NCBI RefSeq assembly: GCF_000949385.2
Contig: NZ_JYKO02000001.1
Span: 2,380,620-2,444,619 of the forward strand
Direction: 5' to 3'
From: Pseudomonas sp. LFM046
GTDB taxonomy: Bacteria > Pseudomonadota > Gammaproteobacteria > Pseudomonadales > Pseudomonadaceae
DNA: 64,000 nt
In this document: in pieces, positions 43,794-51,147 of the stretch
How the letters are laid out: each line of letters begins with the position of its first letter
How positions within the stretch are numbered: the stretch's first letter is position 1
Made by a program: the position numbers and the translations under genes
The notes under the pieces: model-generated
The model's database searches: none
What the model was told of the DNA's origin: nothing
What the model saw: the letters and a program-made list of their open reading frames with translations, nothing else

Positions 43794-44408
43794 CTAGCCC
43801 TTGCGATCCACCCGGAAGCGACAGACGTGGCCGTGGCGGACCATGCATTCGACGTGTTCCACCTCGCCGCCGCCCAGGGCGCCGATCAGTGCAAGGTCCA
43901 GCTCGCAGACCTCCGGGTGGGTCACGGCCAGGTGATGGAAGATGCAGTTGTGGGCGACGATTTCCGGTTCGCCCGTGGAACGGAAGAAGACTTCGGCCTC
44001 GTAGCCGGCTTCGTGCATGTGCTGGGCAATGCGTGCCTCGTCCACCACTTGCCGCTCCATCTCGGCAGCCAGCCTGCGGCCAAGGCCGCGCATCAGCCGG
44101 ACCAGGGCGTCGTGGCCGATCAGGCCGGCCACTTCGCCAATCAGCAGGTCTGCCAACAGATGGTACTGGCGCGGAAACAGCTCCCGGCCGCCGCTGCTGA
44201 GCACATAAAGCTGCTCGGGGCGGCGGCCGGTGGGCCGCGTTTCGCCCCGCAGGATCAGCCCATCGCGCTCCAGCGCGGCCAGGTGCTGGCGGATCGCCGT
44301 CCGGGTCACCGCCAGGTGGTTGGCCAGTTCGTCGATGCTCATGCCACCAGGCTGGTAAAGCAGGGCACCGAGCAGATCCTGTTGGGTACGTCCCAGTCCT
44401 TGAAACAT
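43794..44408 (-). CDS. SufR-like HTH regulator with putative Fe-S cluster Cys ligands
   Basis: This 204-aa protein has an N-terminal ArsR/DeoR-type winged HTH (about 8-60, TRTAIRQHLAALERDGLI) and a C-terminal domain with Cys155, Cys168, Cys188 and Cys196 (HNCIF, HPEVCELD, HVECMVRHGHVC). That Cys-x12-Cys start and C-terminal cluster match SufR-type [4Fe-4S] repressors, although SufR spacing differs after the second Cys. It is cotranscribed with the upstream periplasmic protein gene (24 bp gap). An inverted repeat at 45095-45138 in front of that gene is a candidate operator. Target genes are unknown; iron or redox sensing is inferred. Confidence 0.82.
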   Translation of the reverse strand: MFQGLGRTQQDLLGALLYQPGGMSIDELANHLAVTRTAIRQHLAALERDGLILRGETRPTGRRPEQLYVLSSGGRELFPRQYHLLADLLIGEVAGLIGHDALVRLMRGLGRRLAAEMERQVVDEARIAQHMHEAGYEAEVFFRSTGEPEIVAHNCIFHHLAVTHPEVCELDLALIGALGGGEVEHVECMVRHGHVCRFRVDRKG

Positions 44409-44432
44409 TCGGCTACCTCGAAATTCCGCCGT

Positions 44433-45065
44433 TTAGAACTTGTCCGGAAACTGCTTGACCAGTGCAGCGGTCAGGGTGTCCGCCAGGACCAGCATATGCT
44501 GGCGCATCGCTGCCCAGTTCTTCGCTTCGCCTGCGTAGTCGCCTTTGGCCAGGGCGTCGATCTGCGCCACGTGGTGTCCGCCGTGGGCACCCAGCATGCT
44601 GACCAGGGTGTCTTCCGGCAGGTTGGGGTTGGCGCTGGACAGGAACTTGGCAATGCCCTTGGCGTTGCGGGTCAGGTCGTTGACCGCGGCCTTCTTGCCA
44701 TCGGCGTCCTTGGCCACGCTGGCATCGCTGTAGTGCTTCACGGCGCTCCAGTGGCCGGCCAGCAGTTCCAGCAACTGGTCAGCCGCCGGCTGCCCGTAGA
44801 GCGGGGCGATGCTGTTGGCGATGGACTTGGCGTTGGCGACCACTTCGGTGGCGGCTGCTTCGGCTTCCTTCTTCTGGTGCTGCTGGTTGGCGAAGGCGTA
44901 GTTCCGGGTCCAGAAAATGTGTTCCACCCAGAGGTCGCGCAGGGCCAGGCGGGTGGTCAGTGCAGGGGTATCGGATGTGGCCTTGGCCGTTTCCTGTGCG
45001 GCCTGGGCCCAGAGGGGTTGGACGAGCGTGACAAGCAGTAGTAAAGCCAGTGTCCTGAATTTCAT
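44433..45065 (-). CDS. Exported helical His-rich protein of unknown function
   Basis: This 210-aa protein has a signal peptide ending near QPLWAQA-22. The mature part is all helical, with a repeated pattern of His and acidic residues (RDLWVEHIFWTRNYAFANQQ, LAGHWSAVKHYSD, GAHGGHHVAQIDALAKGDYA). It looks like a four-helix bundle that could bind metal. I do not recognise a named family. It is first in an operon with a SufR-like regulator, so iron or Fe-S stress is the likely theme. GAGGAG precedes the ATG at 45065. Its promoter region holds an inverted repeat. Confidence 0.68.
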   Translation of the reverse strand: MKFRTLALLLLVTLVQPLWAQAAQETAKATSDTPALTTRLALRDLWVEHIFWTRNYAFANQQHQKKEAEAAATEVVANAKSIANSIAPLYGQPAADQLLELLAGHWSAVKHYSDASVAKDADGKKAAVNDLTRNAKGIAKFLSSANPNLPEDTLVSMLGAHGGHHVAQIDALAKGDYAGEAKNWAAMRQHMLVLADTLTAALVKQFPDKF

Positions 45066-45094
45066 GACGGGCTCCTCGCGTTGCGGATTGTCCT

Positions 45095-45138
45095 ACAAAA
45101 TCAATTAAAGCATAAAAAAATGCCATTATTGGTTTTGT
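45095..45138. promoter_or_regulatory. Inverted repeat before the His-rich/SufR-like operon
   Basis: ACAAAATCAAT (45095-45105) and ATTGGTTTTGT (45128-45138) pair at 10 of 11 positions, with an inner GCAT/ATGC stem. It lies 30 bp before the start at 45065, in the promoter zone. It may be the operator of the SufR-like protein, or a weak terminator of the mechanosensitive channel gene ending at 45163. Confidence 0.45.
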
Positions 45139-45162
45139 CGGGAAATCCGCCGAACGGTCGCT

Positions 45163-46590
45163 CTAGTACTTCTTGTGCAGCCAGCTCAGGAAGCCGCCTT
45201 TCTTGATCGCCTGGGGTTTCTGCAGCAGGAGATTGCGGCTGGCCTGCTCGCGGAAGGCCAGCAGGCGGGTGAGGGCGGCGCGAACCTCGACACGTTGCTC
45301 CAGGCAACTGCGGATGGCGTCCTTCTCGATGCGATAGAGCACGCAGGAGCTGAGGGCGGTGAACTGCGCGCGGGACGGTGAGTCGCTGGTGATGCCTTCC
45401 TCGCCGAGGATTTCCCCGGGGCCCATGCGCCCGGCTTCCACCAGGGTGGCGCCGTCCGGCACCGACGCGGAGATCACGCCCGTACCGATCACCAGCAGGC
45501 TGTCGGATACATCACCCAGGCCCAGCACCACCTGGCCGGCGGAAAAGGCCAGGGGCGCCATGAGCTGGCTGAGCCGGTCCTTCTCCTCGCTGCTCAGGGC
45601 ACGGAAGATCTTCACCTCCTCCAGCAGCAGGCGTGGCCGCGACCAGGGCTGCAGCGCGGCTTCGCTGGTGAAGGCGATGCCGGCGGCTTCCAGGTGGCGG
45701 TGCGCCAGGTCATACATCAGGTTGCGGACTTCCGTCTTGTTCTCGCCGGTGCGGATGAAGCCGCTGGCTTCGTATTCCATGAACTCCAGATCGGAGCCTT
45801 TGACCGCGACTTTGGCCGGGGGCGACACGAGCAGGGCGCTGATGCCCTGAACAGTCTTCTCCAGCGCGTCCAGCACGCGGCGAGGGCGCACCTGGGCGGA
45901 CACCTTGAGGCTGATGGACACGCCGGTCAGTTCGTAAGGGCGGCTGAAGTTGTGCACCTTGGTCTTGGCTGCCACCGAGTTCGGAATCACCACCGTGCTG
46001 CCCAGGTTGGTGAGCAGGTGGGTGGCGCGCCAGTCGATCTCCACCACCTTGCCTTCGGTGCCGTCGATGGAGATCCAGTCATCCAGTTGGTAGGGCTTGG
46101 TGGTGTTGAGGACGATGCCGGAGAACACGTCGCTCAGGGTGCTCTGCAACGCCAGGCCGATGACGATGGCCATGACCCCGGAGGTGGCCAGCAGGCCCTT
46201 TACCGGCAGCTGCATCACGTAGGCTGCCGCGGCCACCACCGCCACCAGGAAGATCACCGCACCCAGTACGTCCTGCAGCAACCGGCCGGCATGGCCGATG
46301 CGCGGCATCAGCAGCCCCAGCACCACGGTGAGGGTGCGTGCACAGAACAGCCACCAGACGATCTCCAGCACCGTGGCCACCAGATTGAGGGTGGTGTCCT
46401 GCCAGGGCGGCGGCTGCAGCGGGTTCAGGCCGGCTTCGATGATCACCGTGCTGAACAGCAGGAACAGGGCCACGCGGGCGAGTACCTGCCAGGTGCGCTG
46501 CGTGGCCGCGAGTGCGCGCCAGACGAGCAGGTCGATCAGCAGCAGGGAAGCACCGGATACGAGGGGGTGGTTCTGGATGAGTGCGAGCAT
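45163..46590 (-). CDS. MscS-family mechanosensitive channel with C-terminal cyclic-nucleotide-binding domain
   Basis: This 475-aa channel has four to five N-terminal TM helices, an MscS pore/beta domain (about residues 125-270; GLALQSTLSDVFSGIVLNTT and DDWISIDGTEGKVVEIDWRA) and a cNMP-binding domain (about 330-450; LGLGDVSDSLLVIGTGVISA, GPGEILGEEG). In E. coli-type MscS the pore opens on hypo-osmotic tension; the cNMP domain suggests gating by nucleotide. I chose the ATG at 46590 because GGAACGGAA precedes it; an upstream ATG at 46641 is possible but lacks a site. It stands alone, upstream of the His-rich gene. Confidence 0.88.
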   Translation of the reverse strand: MLALIQNHPLVSGASLLLIDLLVWRALAATQRTWQVLARVALFLLFSTVIIEAGLNPLQPPPWQDTTLNLVATVLEIVWWLFCARTLTVVLGLLMPRIGHAGRLLQDVLGAVIFLVAVVAAAAYVMQLPVKGLLATSGVMAIVIGLALQSTLSDVFSGIVLNTTKPYQLDDWISIDGTEGKVVEIDWRATHLLTNLGSTVVIPNSVAAKTKVHNFSRPYELTGVSISLKVSAQVRPRRVLDALEKTVQGISALLVSPPAKVAVKGSDLEFMEYEASGFIRTGENKTEVRNLMYDLAHRHLEAAGIAFTSEAALQPWSRPRLLLEEVKIFRALSSEEKDRLSQLMAPLAFSAGQVVLGLGDVSDSLLVIGTGVISASVPDGATLVEAGRMGPGEILGEEGITSDSPSRAQFTALSSCVLYRIEKDAIRSCLEQRVEVRAALTRLLAFREQASRNLLLQKPQAIKKGGFLSWLHKKY

Positions 46591-46723
46591 GAATTCCGTT
46601 CCACGGTTGGCCTGCATCACGTTAGCAGAGGCCTGGGCCATCCTGTAATGACGGATGACGGCGTCGTTCTCACCGGAATGCTGTCAGAACGGATGCGGGT
46701 CAGCATTTGCAGGAGAGGGGCAC

Positions 46724-47311
46724 ATGGCCAATCTGGTTCCGGGGCTCGTGATGGCGCTCGCTGTCTGTTGCCCCAGCGCCGTCGCACAGGGTTGCCCACC
46801 TGGGCAGTACGAGGTCTGCATGACCGTCTGCCTCTGCCTGCCTGACCCCAGGGAGGTAGCGGGGCCGCTGTCAGGCGAAGCGGCCCGGGTGGCTTCCGCG
46901 CCTCTGCACAAATGGCTGCTGCAGGAACGCGCTGCTGCCGAGGCCCGTGGCGTCGAGCCGATCCCGGCGGACATGCGGCGCCGGCTGGGGCCTTACTTCA
47001 CCGCCGACCTGCTCGACGCCGTGCGCTACCGGGTCGGCGGCAGCGACGAACTCGGCGCCGCCAGCACCATGCTTCAGAATTCGGATATCCAGGCGGTGAC
47101 CCTGATCGACATCATCGTCTTCCGTACCCCGGAAGGGGCGGCGGATGACGTGGCGCTCTGGGCTCACGAGCTGGTCCATGTGCAGCAGTATCGGGACTGG
47201 GGCGTCGAGGAGTTCACCGCACGCTATGCACTGGACCCGGACAGCGTCGAAGGGCCGGCCTACGAGCTGCAGTTCCGGGTCTCGAAGGAACTGAGGGAGA
47301 AGGGGTTGTAA
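46724..47311 (+). CDS. Secreted DUF4157 domain protein with HExxH motif
   Basis: This 195-aa protein has a signal peptide (about 1-21, ending SAVAQ) then a Cys-rich segment (GCPPGQYEVCMTVCLCLP, 23-40). The DUF4157 core has HELVH at 148-152, followed by VQQYRDWGVEEFTARYALD. The HExxH may be a zinc peptidase site, but DUF4157 proteins are mostly uncharacterised; some appear in toxin or injection systems. GGAGAGGGG precedes the ATG at 46724. It is alone on the plus strand with a hairpin repeat at 47321 after it. No toxin or immunity partner is seen. Confidence 0.78.
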   Translation: MANLVPGLVMALAVCCPSAVAQGCPPGQYEVCMTVCLCLPDPREVAGPLSGEAARVASAPLHKWLLQERAAAEARGVEPIPADMRRRLGPYFTADLLDAVRYRVGGSDELGAASTMLQNSDIQAVTLIDIIVFRTPEGAADDVALWAHELVHVQQYRDWGVEEFTARYALDPDSVEGPAYELQFRVSKELREKGL

Positions 47312-47320
47312 GGCCATTCA

Positions 47321-47348
47321 TGTGGGAGCGCGTGAATTCGCCCCCACA
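47321..47348. repeat. Palindromic repeat between convergent DUF4157 and GST genes
   Basis: TGTGGGAGCGCGTGAATTCG followed by CCCCCACA forms a hairpin and shares the GAATTCGCC core with family B. It may end both convergent transcripts. Confidence 0.6.
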
Positions 47349-47366
47349 ACAAGCGCGCGGCAGGAC

Positions 47367-48071
47367 TCAATCCCGCTTCGGAATGCCCAGCCCGCGAACC
47401 ACCGCCGGACGGAACAGGAAGCTCGTCAGCACCCGCTCCACATTCTTGAAGCGTTCGAAGTGCACCAGTTCGCTCGCTTCATAGAAGCCGATCAGGTTGC
47501 GCACCCAGGGAAAGATGGCGATATCGGCGATGCTGTAGTCGTCACCCATGATCCATTCGCGGCCTTCCAGGCGCTGGTCCAGCACCGCCAGCAGGCGCGC
47601 CGATTCCTGCACGTAACGGTCGAGAGGGCGTTTGTCCTCATAGGCCTTGCCGGCGAATTTGTTGAAGAAGCCGACCTGCCCGAACATCGGGCCGATTCCA
47701 CCCATCTGGAACATCAGCCACTGGATGCACTCGTAGCGGCGGGCGGGGTCCTGGGGGATCAACTGGCCAGTCTTGTCCGCCAGGTAGATCAGGATGGCGC
47801 CGGACTCGAACAGCGGCAGCGGGCGGCCGTCCGGGCCATTGGGGTCGATGATGGCGGGAATCTTGTTGTTCGGATTGAGGGAGAGGAATTCCGGCGACAT
47901 CTGGTCGTTGCGCTCGAAACTCACCAGGTGCGGTTCGTAGGGCAGGCCGGTCTCCTCCAGCATGATGGAGACCTTGACGCCGTTGGGCGTCGGCAGGGAA
48001 TAGAGCTGCAGCACGTCAGGCCGGGTGGCGGGCCATTTGCGGGTGATGGGGAAAACCGACAGATCGGACAT
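47367..48071 (-). CDS. Glutathione S-transferase, YghU/YfcG (Nu) class
   Basis: This 234-aa protein has a thioredoxin-fold domain (about 18-105) with Thr28-Pro29-Asn30 in SLPTPNGVKVS, the catalytic motif of YfcG/YghU-type disulphide-bond oxidoreductases, and PNNKIPAI cis-Pro. An alpha-helical domain follows (about 110-230, GDDYSIADIAIFPWV). These enzymes reduce small disulphides and organic hydroperoxides with glutathione. A 17-residue extension precedes the fold, as in YghU. It lies 98 bp downstream of a second GST gene on the same strand, but the two belong to different GST classes. Confidence 0.9.
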   Translation of the reverse strand: MSDLSVFPITRKWPATRPDVLQLYSLPTPNGVKVSIMLEETGLPYEPHLVSFERNDQMSPEFLSLNPNNKIPAIIDPNGPDGRPLPLFESGAILIYLADKTGQLIPQDPARRYECIQWLMFQMGGIGPMFGQVGFFNKFAGKAYEDKRPLDRYVQESARLLAVLDQRLEGREWIMGDDYSIADIAIFPWVRNLIGFYEASELVHFERFKNVERVLTSFLFRPAVVRGLGIPKRD

Positions 48072-48169
48072 GGGAACTCCCTGTTCGAGATTGAGAGGTA
48101 GACGGGCAACCTTACCTGTCGGTGGCTGTCCGGCGGAAGATTCAGGGTTATTGAATCGGCGACGGCGGT

Positions 48170-48829
48170 TCAGTCGCGATCCGGCGCCCCCAGCGGGAAC
48201 AGCGGCCGATAGGGCCGTGCTTCGTCCACCGCACGGGCGACCGACGGGTGCGCCAGCAGGCGTTGCCGATAGGCGCGGAGATTGGCCAAGGTCTCATCGA
48301 TCGGCAGCACCCAGTCGGCATAGAACAACGACGGTGCCGCCGCACAGTCCGCCAGGCTGAAGGCATTGCCGGCGGCCCAGGTGCGGCCAGCGAGCTTCTC
48401 GTCCAGCCAGACATAGCTGCGTCTGAGCAGACGCTTCGCTTCCTCCACGCCGAACGCATCGCGTTGCTCCTCCTGACGCAGACGGTCGGCCACCGGCTTC
48501 TGCATCGGCGTCATCACATAGAGGTCGAAGAAGCGATCCAGCATCCGCACTTCCAGCGCCGCATCCGGCGCTTCGGGGATCAGCCTCACAGGCCCGGCAT
48601 GGTGCTGCTGCAGGTACTCGATGATGATGCTCGACTCCATCACCGCCCGCTCGCCGTCCAGCAGCAGCGGGAACCGCTGGAGCGGCCACAGGCGCTGAAA
48701 CTCTTCAAAGGTTGCCGGATCGTCTGGTGACAGGAGCCGCATCTGGAACGGAATGTCGTTCTCGTAGAGCGCGATCAGGACCTTCTGGCAGTAGGAGGAG
48801 AAGGGATGGGAGAAGAGTTGCAGGGACAT
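48170..48829 (-). CDS. Glutathione S-transferase family protein
   Basis: This 219-aa GST opens MSLQLFSHPFSSYCQKVLIA, with a candidate catalytic Ser/Cys (SSYC14) in the thioredoxin fold. The cis-Pro loop RFPLLLD and ESSIIIEYL (GSH-binding Glu-Ser) are visible, and the helical domain follows from residue 90. It acts on small electrophiles, substrate unknown. It is probably cotranscribed with the Nu-class GST at 47367. The 303-bp stretch upstream (48830-49132) has no gene, only repeat DNA at 48981-49026 and 49071-49091. Confidence 0.88.
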   Translation of the reverse strand: MSLQLFSHPFSSYCQKVLIALYENDIPFQMRLLSPDDPATFEEFQRLWPLQRFPLLLDGERAVMESSIIIEYLQQHHAGPVRLIPEAPDAALEVRMLDRFFDLYVMTPMQKPVADRLRQEEQRDAFGVEEAKRLLRRSYVWLDEKLAGRTWAAGNAFSLADCAAAPSLFYADWVLPIDETLANLRAYRQRLLAHPSVARAVDEARPYRPLFPLGAPDRD

Positions 48830-48980
48830 GGGGCGACTCCTGGGACGGGGTTGGATTCGCTGATTGGTCGTTTGCCGCCTGAAGAATTCGACAGTCGTAC
48901 ACCTGCTGGCGGTCGACTGCCGGAGCGGGACTGTCTGGAGTGTCGTTGAGATATTGTTCGGCGCAAGCCGGAAGGGTGCG

Positions 48981-49026
48981 GCAGGGCAGGCCTTCGACCT
49001 GCTTGGTGAATGAATTCGCCCCTACA
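48981..49026. repeat. Composite hairpin repeat, family B copy 2
   Basis: GGCAGGCC and GACCTGC arms are followed by GGTGAATGAATTCGCCCCTA and CA. This is the same layout as at 41903, with changed but still pairing bases in the first hairpin. It lies in the gene-free stretch 48830-49132. Confidence 0.75.
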
Positions 49027-49070
49027 ACGCCCCCCTACCGTCCCCCTGGGTGCACGGCGTAACTGACTTG

Positions 49071-49091
49071 GTAGGGTGCGCCGTGCGCACC
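49071..49091. repeat. Dispersed GTAGGGTG hairpin repeat, copy 2
   Basis: GGTGCGC (49075-49081) pairs with GCGCACC (49085-49091) around CGT, preceded by GTAGG as at 29385. It lies downstream of the FKBP gene and may end its transcript. Confidence 0.65.
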
Positions 49092-49132
49092 AGCGGTTGG
49101 ACGTAGGTCCACCCCTTGGCTGCGGCGGCGGA

Positions 49133-49474
49133 TCAATCGTCCCGCGTCAGCACTTCCAGCAGTTCGATTTCGAACAGCAGGTTGGAGTTGGGCTTGATAT
49201 GGGCGCCGACCTGGCGTTCGCCGTAGGCGAGGTGTGCCGGAACGAAGAGCGTGCGCTTGCCTCCCACCTTCATCCCCATGAGTCCGATGTCCCAGCCCTT
49301 GATAACGCGGCCGGTGCCGATCACGCACTGGAACGGCTTGCCGCGGCTGTAGGAGGAATCGAACTCCGTGCCGTCTTCCAGGGTGCCCCGGTACTGGGTG
49401 GTGATCAGGGCGCCCTTGACCACCTCCTTGCCGTCGCCCAACTGGATATCGGTGATCTGCAGTTCGTCGCTCAT
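49133..49474 (-). CDS. FKBP-type peptidyl-prolyl cis-trans isomerase
   Basis: This 113-aa single-domain FKBP isomerises Xaa-Pro bonds in folding proteins. It has the core YRGTLEDGTEFDSSYSRGKP, the hydrophobic pocket Trp in VIKGWDIGLMGMKVGGKR and PAHLAYGER. There is no signal peptide, so it is cytoplasmic. It is shorter than SlyD and lacks a His-rich tail. The gene is alone, with a hairpin repeat after it. The start at 49474 is the only reasonable ATG. The 270-bp region 49475-49744 upstream holds no gene I can support. Confidence 0.93.
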   Translation of the reverse strand: MSDELQITDIQLGDGKEVVKGALITTQYRGTLEDGTEFDSSYSRGKPFQCVIGTGRVIKGWDIGLMGMKVGGKRTLFVPAHLAYGERQVGAHIKPNSNLLFEIELLEVLTRDD

Positions 49475-49744
49475 GGATCGTGCTCCTTGGTTCTTCAGCC
49501 GAGTCCGGCCATTGGGGGCAGCCTTTTCGCAGGAATTCGGCGAGCTGGCAACAGGCGCCCCCAGTCACGCATCGCTCATCGTGCGCAATGCACGGCTCCA
49601 AAGGTGTTGATCGTGCAAGTTGCCCGTGCGGGCCATGGCGAAACTCAGGGCATGTAACTGATCCGCAAGAGATTTCGGTGTCCGGCTGATCAGGCACGGC
49701 AGCTGCTTGGAAATAGGATTGAAGCCCACGGCAGGAGTCACCCG

Positions 49745-50098
49745 ATGAAGCTGCCATTCACTGCGTTCTACGACGCATTCCCCCAACATCGCGTCGTCAT
49801 CAAATTGCGTCCGGACGGCTCATTGCTGCTGACGCTGAGCGATGAGGCCGGCAAGGTCATCCACAGGGCCATCGACAGTGAGGTGCTCTACAGGGAAGAC
49901 CGCGTTCGCCAGGTGATTCGCGAGCTGCTGCGTGAAATGAAGCTGGAAGCGGGCGAGGCGATCTGGCACGGCCGGGGCATCGACTGGGTGTCCTGCGAAC
50001 TGCCCACCTACCTGGGCGGCCCCGTTCACATGACCGCTGCCAAAACGCTGGTGGCGCGCCGCAAGCTGGAAGCCGAGCGCCGCACGCCTGGGCGCTGA
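49745..50098 (+). CDS. Small protein of unknown function
   Basis: This 117-aa soluble protein is not a family I recognise. It has alternating strands and helices (VVIKLRPDGSLLLTLSDEAG, then a helix-rich segment DRVRQVIRELLREMKLEAGE) and a basic C-terminus (AKTLVARRKLEAERRTPGR). No Cys or catalytic motif stands out. AGGAG at 49733-49737 precedes the ATG. It converges on the DUF6714-like gene at 50100 with a 1-bp gap. Confidence 0.65.
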   Translation: MKLPFTAFYDAFPQHRVVIKLRPDGSLLLTLSDEAGKVIHRAIDSEVLYREDRVRQVIRELLREMKLEAGEAIWHGRGIDWVSCELPTYLGGPVHMTAAKTLVARRKLEAERRTPGR

Positions 50099-50099
50099 G

Positions 50100-50570
50100 T
50101 CAGTGGGCGTTTGTGATGCCGGACCAGATTTCGTAGGCGCGTAGTACGTCGTCCACATCCAGTTCCAGCAACTCTGCACGGGTATCCACCAGATGGGCCA
50201 GTAGCGCGGCCACCGCCTGGCGCTGGGCGGCATCGCAATGGAGGAGCAGGCGGTTGTCGGCAGCGCCGTAATAGAGGTGGAAGACCAACTGCCAGCCGTA
50301 CCAGTCCAGCTCCGGAGTCGGTTCTTCCAGCGCGAAGCGGGCCAGCGCCGGCAGGTAATAGGCGATGCCCTCGGCCGAACAGAAACAGAGCGGGTCCCAG
50401 CCAGCGTTGCCGACATCGGCGTGGCGCAGGGTTTCGCGGTCGCGGCTGCGGAGGGTTTCGTCGTGCTCGGCGCACTCGCAGCAGTGCCGGTAATCGGTGA
50501 AATGCTCCGGGCGCGGGCAGTCGCCGAAGGCGGCATCGAGGGTGGCGAGTATCTGGGCGTCGGTGGGCAT
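50100..50570 (-). CDS. DUF6714-like protein
   Basis: This 156-aa protein has an N-terminal helix (DAQILATLDAAFGDCPRP), then HCCECAEHDETLRSRDRETL and WDPLCFCSAEGIAYYLPALA, which I believe are typical of DUF6714. The CxxC-like pairs (CCEC, CFC) could bind metal. I chose the ATG at 50570 (MPTDAQ) because the frame upstream lacks conserved character. It converges on the gene ending at 50098. Function is unknown. Confidence 0.68.
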   Translation of the reverse strand: MPTDAQILATLDAAFGDCPRPEHFTDYRHCCECAEHDETLRSRDRETLRHADVGNAGWDPLCFCSAEGIAYYLPALARFALEEPTPELDWYGWQLVFHLYYGAADNRLLLHCDAAQRQAVAALLAHLVDTRAELLELDVDDVLRAYEIWSGITNAH

Positions 50571-50742
50571 GGGGCTGGCTTCGTCGGGTGTCGACAGGAC
50601 GCTAGCCGGCAGCTGCCGCGCAGGCAAGGGCGAAGATATCAGTCGCGTTGCCCGGGGAGGGCGCCCGGCCAACCTGCCGGGCGTGAATGGAGGCGATGCT
50701 CAGGGCAGGAAGAGGCAGGCGAACCCACCTCTTCCCCAGGGC

Positions 50743-50937
50743 TTAGCCACGTTTCGCTTGTTCCGTGAGTTCCTTCTGCTGCACGACTTCTTGTTGCGCC
50801 TGTTCTTTCTTCAGTTCGACCTTGGCCAGTCGGGCCTGATAGCGAGAGATCGTGCGATCGCCGCCACCGGAAGCCATGGCCGAACCGGCGGAAAGGACGA
50901 CGGCAAGCAAAGTGGCAGAGGTGATAAGGGTTTTCAT
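50743..50937 (-). CDS. Small periplasmic protein of unknown function
   Basis: This 64-aa protein has a signal peptide (residues 1-22, MKTLITSATLLAVVLSAGSA) and a charged helical mature part (QARLAKVELKKEQAQQEVVQ) predicted to form a coiled coil. I chose the ATG at 50937 to place the signal at the N-terminus; a longer frame reaches 51003. No family is recognised. It has no partner in view. Confidence 0.6.
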   Translation of the reverse strand: MKTLITSATLLAVVLSAGSAMASGGGDRTISRYQARLAKVELKKEQAQQEVVQQKELTEQAKRG

Positions 50938-51072
50938 GGGGTGTCTCCTGTCGAGATCAAGGGTTGGTTTATCCAGAGCAAGCTCCGAATCCGTTGCAGC
51001 CATCCCTGACGAGGTCGGTGGGTTTCGGGTGGCCGGTCGCGCCGGTCAGCCGTGGTAATCCCTGCGGACCTG

Positions 51073-51108
51073 AAAAAAAACCCGCGGCGGGGAACCGAGT
51101 GCCGCGGG
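51073..51108 (-). terminator. Strong Rho-independent terminator of mexEF-oprN
   Basis: On the minus strand CCCGCGG (51102-51108) pairs with CCGCGGG (51081-51087) and is followed by eight T residues (51073-51080 complement). Confidence 0.85.
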
Positions 51109-51147
51109 GAAAGGTGCCCGGCCGGCGCCGGGCATGGGAGGAGAAGG

